Assembly: GCA_963580455.1 (NCBI GenBank)
Contig: OY756964.1
Span: 5,394,001 to 5,458,000, forward strand
DNA from: Euonymus europaeus
Lineage: Eukaryota; Streptophyta; Magnoliopsida; Celastrales; Celastraceae
Length of the DNA: 64,000 bases
Reading direction: 5' to 3'
Positions 49,203 to 60,249 of this stretch are shown piece after piece (the first letter of the stretch is position 1; each line of letters begins with the position of its first letter). The notes under the pieces are model-generated. The model searched no databases. It had not been told where the DNA came from and saw only the letters and a list, made by a program, of their open reading frames with translations. A program made the translations under genes and the position numbers.

Positions 49203-51403
49203 CTCAATAAACACATATATTTTCATACATTATCTCTCGACAAAAATCTATATATGATTAATGTGCGTTTGTGGTGTTGGTTGGCGCGGCATTTTGCTTA
49301 GCTGTGGGATATTTAAGTTTTGTCTCGGTGGGGAATATAAAATTGACTCGTTGACGCCAAAAATGCTATCCTCGCATTAAATAATACAGATCGATGACGA
49401 TAACAAAATTTATTGCAACGTTGGAGTTCTATGTACCAAGCAACCCTCAATTATATTTTCTGGGTGTGTATTTAACGGAACTCTATGAACTTGCAATTAG
49501 TGGTGTCGAAGGTGGAGCCAAACTTTTGAATGTTGAGGCCCATTTCTACAGAAAAAGCTCAGGCTATAGCCCAAATTCGATACGAGCTTGGCTGTTTAGG
49601 CTCAACTGATTTGACGAGTTCAGGCTTGACTTGTTAAAAACAGTTTATGCAGTAGTGTTGTAATCAGTTTTGTGAAAGAGTTACAATTCGTCACTATAAA
49701 ATTATCTTGGTCTACGAAAATTCAGAAAATGAGTAAGTGAGTTTGTTACGTATAAGAAAAATATAAGACACCCACAACTTCTATTTTAAAAACATCCCTC
49801 AATTTAATTTTTATTATCTCATTAAATGATTAAGAAAATCAAGCTTGGCGTATTAGCAAAAATATATACATGGATTTGATAATTATATGTAATATAAAAA
49901 CCATATTGAGAGTCTAATATTGAGGTTCATGGAGACCCTTCCATCCAATGGTTAAGTTTCCATGAAACACTCTCACCTCAATATTTCTCTGAAGATGCAT
50001 CTAATGCATTCTCCAAATTAATTTCGTCATCGGTTAAGACTTTCGATATAATTTTTATACATAAATAAAATATACAATATGGATTTAAAAATAAATAAAA
50101 TAAAAATTATTGGGAACCGAGATTATATTTTGTGGACTAAAAGATATTGAAATTATCGCTAGTCCCAATTCAAACACATTAACACTTCAAATCATATAAT
50201 TTACGCATAATCAAATAACATGGAAAAAGAAGCACATTTCAAATAAAAAACACATTATTAACATATAACAAATAAAATCATACATGGAAGGGACCTCGAT
50301 TCTCATATTTATGTGGGTAATTTGATCATTTTAACCATACTATTAAATTAGTATAATTGAAAATTATGATTTATTACAGAAAGAAAATTATCATAAATAA
50401 ATAAAATAAAAATTATTGGGAACCGAGATTATATTTTGTGGACTAGACGATATTGAAATTATCGCTAGTCCCAATTCAAACAAATTAACACTTCAAATCA
50501 TATAATTTATGCATAATCAAATAACATGGAAAAAGAAGCACATTTCAAATAAAAAACACATTATTAACATATAACAAATAAAATCATACATGAAAGGGAC
50601 CTCGATTCCCATATTTATGTGGGTAATTTGATCATTTCAACCATACTATTAAATTAGTATAATTGAAAATTATGATTTATTACCGAAAGAAAATTATCAT
50701 ATTGAAGGTTCCATATTAAATTTCATGAAACCCTTTTTCCATTCAATGGTTGGGATTTCATGAAAATCCTTCCCCTCATGAGTCCTTTCGGGAGAGCATC
50801 CAATGCTACCCAATTGGTTCCGTCATTGGATGAACCTTCAATATAATAATTAGGGCTTTTTGAGCAAGTACAACACAATTTCAAACTAATTCACCTTAAT
50901 ATAAGACAAAGGAATTGAAGGAAAATGAACTACAAAAACTTGAGACCACATTATTTTACAATATCAAATTCAAAATACAATATCGGACAACCCATCCATC
51001 ACAACTAAGAACCATATTTTCCCGGACTAACACTTTAACAAAATCTTTACATGTAAAATAAAGAGAAGAAAATTTTCAAACTCAGAGACCCATTATGCAA
51101 GCTTAATGACACACTTGGCAAGTCTTACCCATGAATAAAAATTCAACTTCATAATAACTTCATTCCAATGTGTGAAAGCGCAACACGACATCTATCTTCT
51201 AAGTACGCAGGTCATAAATTACATATATAAAACACATACATTCATATGTATATCAACACATAGCAACACATATATACTTATATATATACACGCATATAAT
51301 ACATCAATATCCATATGAACACAAAAGTCGGCACATAATCAAGTCAAAACAATAAACACACATATACACGTTTGTGTGTCTATATATATATATAAGAGAG
51401 CAG
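49203..51403. other. AT-rich intergenic DNA with duplicated blocks
   Basis: Related blocks at about 49905-50055 and 50700-50850 flank the 306-bp duplication. Each contains a short foldback (ATTGAAGGTTCC against GGATGAACCTTCAAT at the second). No gene supported; the frame at 49394-49609 has no domain. Confidence 0.45.
50091..50700. repeat. 306-bp tandem duplication
   Basis: Copy 1 is 50091-50396 and copy 2 is 50397-about 50700. About nine differences were counted by eye (near 97% identity), so the duplication is recent relative to nearby repeats. The unit begins ATAAATAAAATAAAAATTAT. Confidence 0.9.
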
Positions 51404-51582
51404 TAGTCTCTAGTACGGGCGTCCGTAAATATTTGATTTACGGACCCCGCACAAAATGACTATTGCAAAGTGAATTTCAGTGGGACCCATTATTTGGGCC
51501 CCACTGCCTCAGCTTTTTGTAGACACAAAAAGTTGAACTCGTAACTTGCTCTTATACGGACGTCCGTATAAGAGCAAGCCTA
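51404..51582. mobile_element. Short MITE-like foldback with a 34-bp perfect palindrome
   Basis: The left end carries TACGGGCGTCCGTAAAT. The right end is a perfect palindrome at 51545-51578 centred on GGAC|GTCC, with 17-bp arms. The two ends are inverted relatives. It sits within a TA-repeat tract on both sides (51380-51393 and 51581-51591), suggesting insertion into a TA microsatellite. Confidence 0.65.
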
Positions 51583-51655
51583 TATATATATACACACAAA
51601 TAGATGACGTTATACCTTGAAGAATGAGGGCATAACACAACAATAGGGTGGAATT

Positions 51656-52063
51656 GAGTTATCCTGGGGTTTGGGATTAGGCCATGATCATCCCGGGGTC
51701 CGGGAATGGGTTGGGTCATCCTATGGTCTTGGATTGGTTCCAGGTCATCCCAAGGTCCAAGAAGGGCACGAGTCATCCTAAGGTTCGAGATCAAGCCCGG
51801 GTCATCTTGGGGTCCGGGATCAATTCCGAGTCATCCCGGGGTTCGAGAAGGGTCTTGGGGTCTGGGATTGAGCTCGAGTCATCCTGGGTCCGGGAAGGGC
51901 ACGAGTCATTTTGGGAATGGGTCGAGTCATCCCGGGGTCCGGGATCAGTTACGGGTCATCTCGGGGTCCGGGAAGGGCATGAGTCAATCAGTGCCCGAGA
52001 AGGGTCTCGAGTCATCCATGGGTCCGGGAAGGGGGCGGTCATCCCGGGGTTCAGGATGACTTA
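51656..52063. repeat. GC-rich minisatellite, about 29-bp unit, about 13 copies
   Basis: Degenerate tandem units follow the pattern TCATCCCGGGGTCCGGGA, then AGGGCACGAG. Most units are 27-30 bp, with some truncated. It stands out sharply from the AT-rich surroundings. The overlapping open frames here are the repeat read through and are not genes. Confidence 0.9.
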
Positions 52064-53604
52064 CAAATATATAAGGATACATATGTAAATAATTTTATAA
52101 ATTTTTGGAGATACATTTGTCAAATGAACAAATATTTGATTTTGGAATCACAATACCAACTGTTAAATGGTATTGAGATTTTTGTATTTTGTAAGGAATC
52201 TAATTACCAAGTAATTGAATTATACTAAAATTTTAAATTAATGGATACCAAACATTGTAATGTAATCTAAATACAATTACTATTACATTACAGGGGTAAC
52301 CAAACGGTTCCTGCTAGTTACTATTTAGTACTTCTTATTTAGGTTTTTCGGTTTGTTGGTGAATGGTTGACACATCTTACATCCAACACTGGCCCATTAT
52401 AACTAATAGACTATTGTACCTTTTGGGTTCTGTATCATACATTTCTCACATTTTCACCAACTCAAATGCGTGGGATATGTGAAAAATTGAAAATTACCTA
52501 CATTAAGTGATCATTGTGAATCAATGGTCCGGCCCATTGGAGCCATAACAAAGTTGCCAATTGCCAAATAAAAAGGAAGAAGAAAAGTGATCCTATGCAT
52601 GGTTGCTACTTGTTTGCTGCTCCTGGCTGGCTGGTTGCCTCCTGCAGTCTTGTTGGTTTTGGATTTGGTGTCCAAATAGATGAATCTTCAACTTCAATCT
52701 TCCATAGTTCGTTCCATCAGATCAGATGAGATCCAATCATCCAAGTAATTAAAAACTAAAGAGTGTAAAGAACTAAACTACAAAAGACGCTAAGCAATTA
52801 TCCAACCCAAATACCCAATTAAAATTTAAGACATTGTGTATGTGGGCCGGAACAAATGTGGGTTTTTGACATTCATACAGTAAGCGGGTTATTCGGTCGA
52901 TCCGAACCCGGTACTTTAAAATCCGGTTATCGGACCGGGTTTTGCACATTTCAAAAGTGACCGGGTCGAGTCAAACCCGGTTCGATAACCCGGAACTTGA
53001 GTCGGTGTGCACCCTTGATCCAATGAGCTCAACTCACGTTTTAGGTCCACTTCTCATATCATATCACTAGGCTTTGTGTGTGTTTTTTTGGCCGCCTAGT
53101 AGTACTGTAAATATTTCAAGAGTCAATATAACAGTATAATTAAACACAAACAAACAACAGAGGGTGAAATACGGGCCGTGTTATAGTCCAGTCTCCCTAT
53201 TGATTGGAATCAAAAATCGTCTCAATACTAAAGCAAATTATTTATGATTAAATTAAAATACCTTTAAAAACTAACCTTTGAATGAAATTGTGTATTATTT
53301 AAGTAATTAATGAACGGTTCAGATTATATAACTCTCATCCAATGACAACAATATAGATGAGATACAAAACGTTCAAAAAACAGGGTGAGGCCTAAGAAAT
53401 TCTCCGAAAAGACTTAGATAGAATGGGAGGGGGTTTGCACTTTTTAGTAATTGTTTGTAATCTGTAGTAAAGTGAGAGGAAGAAAAGAATGGCAAAACAG
53501 AGAATATTAATCTCATTAGATTTATGGATCAATTGCTACACAAGAAGCTGATCTTTAATAATCTAATGACTAATATACATCTTTATTTTAATTTATTACT
53601 ATGT
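52064..53604. other. Intergenic DNA with degraded repeats
   Basis: A block at about 52880-53010 (CCGGGT/ACCCGG motifs) resembles degraded transposon DNA. The right end should hold the 3' UTR of the MOCOS-like gene. No gene. Confidence 0.45.
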
Positions 53605-54803
53605 TTACTCATGCGCCTGAAACGGCGTAGTTTCGAATGATTTTCTCCTCACCAGGAGGCAAGTCACCTTGGACGGCTGGCCGTGAACATTGTCAAGCGT
53701 ACACAACACAAAGTCCGGGCGGTGGATGGCGAGCGCGAGCCGTTCCTTTCCGAAACTCAACCCGGTCGCGTCAATTAGAACGTGCCACGAGTTCCGATGA
53801 GCCTCGGAGATCCAATGGAGAGAATATCTAGTCCCATTCACCATAACCGGATACGAGAAAAGCCCCTTCGGTACGTTCTTACACTTTCTCCTAAAATGTT
53901 GGCTCAATTGAGACCCTTTGATTCGCAAATCAAGCCAACTCTCCGGCATCGGAACAACCTTCGCTTCTCTCCGATTCGCGAATTCTTTTATCAGATCGAT
54001 CTGGGGGTCAATGACTGTCATGTAATAGTTCCCTCTGTAAAAGGGGTAGCTCTCTCCGATCATGACCATGGCGTCCTTGTAACCAGGCATGAACAGCACA
54101 AGATACTCTGTTTCGATTAGTCCACAGTGTTTCAATGCCCGATTTTGAGCTTGGATTTCTGGGATTGACATGAAATTGCCTCGGAATGAGGTTTTCTTGG
54201 TCAGAATGTCTAGCAATCTCGACGGCTCCAATTGGGTTTTGTCGAGATCGGAAGAGACCCCGCCATTGAAGGAAGTAGAAGACTCTCTAGTCCCAGAAGT
54301 GTCGTTGATGCAGAGATTGTTTAAATCAATCGAGTCTACTTCTTCGACAAGACCATTGCAGTACTGTGGGTACTTGGCGAAGATGTACTGTCTCACGTAC
54401 TGCATTTCACTTAGTGTTATAGGGCCTGACCATCGAAGGTCACGGCCATTGAGAGTTGATATTGCCTCAGCTACCAAGTGAGCTGGAATCACGGAAGGAG
54501 CTTTCTGTAATAAATCAGAAAATGGTTCTGGATTCAGTTTTATTACCGGGTTTAAGTTTAGTTTCAGAGTAGAGTATATGAGCACTGAAACTTGCCTTGA
54601 TGACCATGCTAGTTGGTCTGCTATTCTGAAGAGGCAGATGATCACCTTCAGTGATGGAATCCTAAATACAGGAAATAGAAGCATAAACTCTCGCATCATT
54701 ATATATCAGAAACATTGAAGCAGCGAAGCTTTCTAATGGAGTCACATACCTTGGACTGTCCATTGGCAGCTAGCTCTCGCTCTTGCTCTGCATTACTAAA
54801 CAT
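53605..54803 (-). CDS. MOCOS/NifS-like (PLP-transferase fold) protein lacking the PLP lysine
   Basis: Proposed exons 54803..54750 and 54504..53605 (954 nt, 317 aa), GT-AG, phase 0. The body resembles plant molybdenum-cofactor-sulfurase-like proteins (At4g22980/At5g51920 family): KGLFSYPV..NGTRYSLHWI, NSWHVLIDATGL, HRPDFVLCTLDNVHGQPS. In the relatives I recall, the last block reads PDF..CSFYKVFG, and the Lys binds pyridoxal phosphate. Here that position is Asn290. The protein is also short (relatives about 560 aa) and starts without the N-terminal half of the fold. A non-catalytic or regulatory role is inferred. The first exon is less certain: ATG 54803 has an open frame upstream, so more 5' sequence may exist. 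Confidence 0.72.
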
Positions 54804-56286
54804 GATCTCCAGCTGGTTCTCAAAAAATTGGATTACTGAACAATGAGCAATGAAGCACCAGGTACTACTTGCTGAACGATGACATTAATAAAGATATTCA
54901 AAGACATCTAGGAGTAGAGAAAAAGATGAGAAACTGATGACACCAGCAGTCTCACTCCATGGACCTATGCAACAGTGTTAATAAGCTTATTTTAACATAA
55001 TTTGGATTAAGATGATGAACCAACCGACAATTCGGCTTATTTTATTCTTCAGTTCATGGTTTTGATCCCAGAAAGTTGCTTAAGGCGGTGTAGATTCTAC
55101 AAACATCTAGGACCCATTTATAGTTATTAATTACAGACCTTAAGTCACCAAGAAGAATTAAAAAAAATTGAAGAGATGATGACTGCCTGAGGTCCTTTAG
55201 TTAGTAATAAAAGTTTGGTGTTAAAATTCTGTCAGACTGATTGTCCAATATGAATAAAATTAAGTTCAGCTATGAGTTATATCTCCAAAATCTAAACACA
55301 AAATTTTGAAGGTTTAAAATTGGGTTAGATTCAAACTCAATTTTTTTTTCTTCTATTTAGTTATTTGCACTCTAACTCAAATTTGATTATTATCTGTATT
55401 TAAACAATTATGGATACGATCTATTAAATACATCTAAAAATCCAAACAAATCCATATCCGAACAAATATATATGTCATAAAATGCTTATGTTAGATACCA
55501 AACCAAATTTCCACCTCTAAATAAAAGTATAATATTGGCATGGGCCAACCAGGTCGGAGCCATGAAAGACTGTTCATATTGTCAGCCTATGACTGAAATT
55601 TTTTGTTAAAAATGTAAAATGTTGCCATCACTAAAACCTCCATCACATGTTATTATTTCTTTAACTCTTGTAAGAACATAAATTAGTGTAAATCAATTAG
55701 TCAAAGTGGAATTCCTGACCATACTCGTTAGTCAAGGCGACTTTCTATTGATTATTTTATGATTACATAAAAACTAAATAATCTTTATTTAGGTATATGC
55801 TCCATGAACACAACCATTACAACCACTCTGCAAGACCAGTCACAATCTTTTAGTTAAACAGGTTATGCATTTGGTCTTTTGTTCAAAGGGCATCTCAAGC
55901 AACCTTTTTTCAACCACTGTCCACCATCTGTCTCCAATGATTACATTGTTAATTACAATATATTGTCTCTAATGACAATCCCCATTGAATACAAATTCTA
56001 AGAAAATCAAAGCTACAGTGCCTAGATGTAGACTTTATCCTAATAAAACCAAATTAGAGGCTAATCAGTGCTTGAAATGGCTATTCATGAGAAAATATAG
56101 AATAGGATACTTGCAATACAGAACAAGTGATTTCTAAACATTAATCCTTGTAATTAGCCCTAAATAACATAAATAAGAAGGGTAGAGTAGAGAAAATTCA
56201 GAAGGATGGGATAGTGGAGACTGGAGGGGATAATGTAAATAACCCCATATGATCAGCACACTATACAAAAGAAGAAAGAATTTTAA
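54804..56286. other. Spacer between the MOCOS-like and DUF493 genes
   Basis: Holds the promoter and leader of the MOCOS-like gene and the 3' UTR of the DUF493 gene. AT-rich; no other gene or clear repeat found. Confidence 0.45.
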
Positions 56287-56467
56287 CTACAGAAAGTACT
56301 TCATGCGATCGTCTCTCCGCATGGCATTGTATACAGCTTGGACCTGGAAAGCACAGTAAATATTACAATCTGCTTCTGGCGCTGTTCTGTTTGCAAAAGA
56401 CCATATAATGTAACACAAATCACATCTTTAATCTACAGCTTCTTTTATACAAGCAAGCTCCAAGTTC

Positions 56468-56534
<67 letters not shown>

Positions 56535-59500
56535 TCACTGGATACAACTTGAACAGGGCCTATGTTGACGGATACATATTTGCCCCTTGATGACACTTTC
56601 TGCCTTACGCATCCCTGTGAACAGGGCCACATTATGTAAATAGCTTAGAATTACTCCTAGACACCAAGACGAAGAGAAACATTTCCAGCCCATATGTTCA
56701 AGAAAACAGTCTGAAATATCAATAATGTTTTCTCTTAAGGACCATATATTTGTCCTTCCATAACAGCAGTGAAGAGAGCCTTGTGCAATAGATTGACCCG
56801 ATTCTAATGCGAGATTGTAATACTTCTATTGCCAATTATATCAGCATTGATTTTAAGATGACAAAATAGACAAATCTGAGGCAATCCACATTAATGTGAA
56901 GGGCATCAACAACATAACAAGATCAACAGTCTCTCTATGTCATAGATATCGAACAATTAAGCGTAGCTCAAAGAACGCTCAGAGGCTGGAATCAAGTTAT
57001 TATGCCCTGTAGATGGGATAGGATCTACTGAATTCAGCAACTTGTTTTCATCACTAACTCCTAAATCAGTCTATTCATATACTCACCACATTAGGTCTTG
57101 GAGAACTCTGAGAAAGATATATAATTCAGTTGAGATCCGATGATTTCATAACTCCAATATTACAATAGCTAATCCTCCAGTCAAATAACAAATAGCTAAC
57201 CATTTGTACTTCAAAGCAACACGTAAAACCATTTTAGTTATCCTTTGGTAAAAACAAAAAACTATTTGTACTTCGAAGTGCATGTAAAAAAATCCTGCAT
57301 CAGATACCTCGGTATATTACTATTCATCTGATCTTTGCCATACACCTTGTGGCCTCAAAGTATTTATCTAAATCGGCACACCAACCGTCCACAAGTTTTC
57401 TGAATAGATCATCCTACCCCAGCTGTTCTAGCACGAAAACCCTATAACTCGATAGAATTATACAGTAATTTGGCAGGCAACAGCAGTTCTGTACACTTTT
57501 CAGCCATGTTGTATTTACCCAGCTCCATACATATTTAAGCACTCTGACAAAGTTACTAGCAGTTTAAGATTATCGGAAATTTAATTCATCTTACGAAATT
57601 TATGATTTGCAAAATCATTCTCCTAATTTGCATGACCATGTCCATCGCTGAAGTAAAACCAAAAGGCAAGGGTGCATAAAAGTGGTAAGTTCCCAGCATA
57701 AAATTAACTACAGCTAACACCAGTTTACCTCGGGAATTGGCTGTTGGATTACAGATTCAACAGCAACAACCATAGCTTGAACAAAATCTTCACCTCCAGT
57801 TCCAATTGCTGTGAACCCTCTATCTGTTGGATATGAGTTTACCTGGTAAATTAGTAAATTAGTAATACCACCATAAGATCAAGCCATATCAAGTTAATTG
57901 AAAAGTAAAAAAGTTAACCATTCTTTCTAGGTGCCTAAATTGCAAAACCATGCAGCATTCATTTATCGAATTCTAAAAAGAACTTTTTTTCCTCCTCATT
58001 AAATCATAACTTCATTCATTTAAAAGCTCCCAATCATAAATTTGTTTTTAGTTGACCAGTCGCGTTCTACATATCTTCCTCAAGTGTAGGTTTACATGAT
58101 GAAATAATATCAAGATTTTTCTTTGAAAGGTTTTAAGAGCTCTATGAGATTTTCCACGGCTAAAGAAAACCAGAAAAAATATACCTTTTGGTCCAATGCA
58201 AGCCATTCATTACTAGAATCATCTGCTACTGTACCTCCAATAACCACGTTTGTGGTCTGTCCAACCCTTCCCTCTGTCTTTGAAACCTCTACATCCAACA
58301 ACAACACTACGTTCATATGAGCTTGAGATATGTAAGTACGGAAATAACTGATTCAAGGAAACATTTAAAGATATACGAAAATTCAGGGGAAGCATCATGT
58401 CATCCTTCTCTCTTTTTTTCTGGAACAACATTAAAACAATGAGAAATACCAAGAAGGTATAATCAAAGTAGAAGTTTCTACATTATTAATCCGACATGGA
58501 AGTTTCATCAATAAGACTATTATTACTAAACTAATTACATGGACCGCATTAGTATCAATCGTTCAATTAGACAAGAAAATTTATTTCCCTTCTACATCCT
58601 ACTAAACTACCCAAAGATAACTAATTTTAAAAGCTTTTACAATATTTGAATAACTTGACTTCAAGATTTGATCTCTTGCATTAGAAGCATTATCCTGCTT
58701 TTTTGTATGTTAAAACTAACATAACAACTATGTGTCGAAGGCAATGCTCCCAAGACAATTTCTTCTGGCTTTTATATTAGATTTTTTACAACTCCAACAA
58801 CCACATGTCAACTGACCTTCTACAGTACATGCTCATTCTGCTCCCTTCTTCTTTTGAAACGGGCTGCTGGAATTCAAACCCCAAACATCTCAACAAAGAA
58901 AAAACAAACATGTGAACTCTGTGCCCAAAGGCAATGCTTCCCAAGACGGCAAGAAAAGTTAACTTCGCTTTTACATTATTTACAACTCCAGTCTCATGCC
59001 CACAGCTCTTCTACAATCCATGTTCATTCTGCCCCATAAAGCTTTTAAAATGGGTCCCCTAAAGGCCGAAATTCAAACACAAGACATCCCAGGGAAGGGG
59101 AAATTATCAGCTGTATGCATCATCACATTGAATGACTCCTTTATGGTACATATTCAGATGGATAAAGTTAATTATTCCGAAATTAGGGATATCTCATATC
59201 TGCAGTATGCAGATTCTGCAGCACTCATACGATTTTAAAGTCCAAAACTGTTCCATATACATTAGCAACAATCCACTATAGTTCAATACAGCATGAAACT
59301 TAAAATCATTCATCAGCCCTAATTCTGTTAGGCTTTCGTTTACCATAAATGTGGCCTTCATTTGTCACAAGCATTGCAAAGGAAATGCTAAGGTCTATAG
59401 CATTCCAACACCAACTTCACAATTAAATTTCACCTTCCAAGTTAATTGAGCAAAAAAACTGATATGAAACGGGAATTTAATTTCCATTACAATTCCGGCG

Positions 59501-59983
59501 AAGTAAAGTAGCTTATGTAACAATGCAATTTAAAGAAACAGGCGTCTTTCGACTTGTACCTTCAAAACGAACACACTCTGTTGACACTCATATCACTCAA
59601 ACCCATCAAACTAACAAAATTGGATCACACATATCCAATTTATTTCACAATTCAACACTTGATTCCACAATAAGAGGAAGTGAGGAACAAGTGAATTATT
59701 TAAGGCATTATCAACCTTTAAACTTCCAAATAATGGTTAAAAACAAACCTGAAATGGCTTTGAGCACAGCTTCTTGAGGTGGACCTTGATCATGGTCATC
59801 CTCGTTCGATGGCCCCGGCCCCTCCTTGTTAGAGCAACTAAGGCGATGAGCTCGCCTCGCAGCGAAGTGAAAATCTCGAGTTCTAACGGTCCTAAAACGC
59901 TTAACGGTGAAGTCTCGATTGCGACAGAAGGATAGACACGGCTCCATCAAGAAGACGGAACGCAACATCATCCGACATGCCAT
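56287..59983 (-). CDS. DUF493-family protein, probably plastid-targeted
   Basis: Five exons: 59983..59749, 58288..58185, 57842..57729, 56614..56531, 56343..56287 (594 nt, 197 aa), all in phase. The N-terminus is rich in Arg, Ser and Phe and poor in acids up to about residue 50, like a chloroplast transit peptide. An acidic linker (NEDDHDQ) follows. The C-terminal DUF493 domain has YPTDRGFTAIGTGGEDFVQA, SSRGKYVSVNIGPVQVVSSE and an MRRDDRMKYFL end. Bacterial relatives (YbeD type) are small ferredoxin-like-fold proteins of uncertain role. The donor of intron 4 abuts a compound microsatellite. The gene is divergent from the ALKBH1-like gene with 266 bp between start codons. Confidence 0.88.
56468..56529 (-). 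repeat. Compound (AT)n(AG)n microsatellite at a splice donor
   Basis: An (AT) run of about 13 units followed by an (AG) run of about 18 units. On the minus strand the intron starts GT at 56530-56529 and runs straight into CT repeats, so intron positions +3 onward are the microsatellite. Confidence 0.95.
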
Positions 59984-60249
59984 CTTCTCCGGTTCTCTGC
60001 AGTTTCTTCCGATTTATTAAATCTGTGACAGTTTTTTTTAGCGGCACTTCCATGTTCTAGTGGATTAATAGATTATCCAATTAATGGTTTATGTTATCGA
60101 AAAGACAAATTTGTCCTCCTGTGTGTGTGCATTTTACAAAGTACACTAACCCAACGCGATCAAATTCCATCCCAAAGAAACCCTAATTTTACTGATTTCC
60201 CCTCTTCAGTTTATAATCTGGACATTGGTGTTTCTTTCGACCTGGTGAA
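59984..60249. promoter_or_regulatory. Candidate bidirectional promoter (DUF493 / ALKBH1)
   Basis: 266 bp separate the ATG of the minus-strand DUF493 gene (59983) from the ATG of the plus-strand ALKBH1-like gene (60250). Both leaders and any core promoters must fit here unless transcripts overlap. No clear TATA box near either start was seen. Confidence 0.7.

Noticed and set aside
49394..49609. 71-codon plus-strand frame
   Set aside because: No recognisable domain, and it is surrounded by transposon debris.
51684..52088. 134-codon Gly/Ser-rich frame
   Set aside because: It is the 29-bp minisatellite read through; two other frames are equally open.
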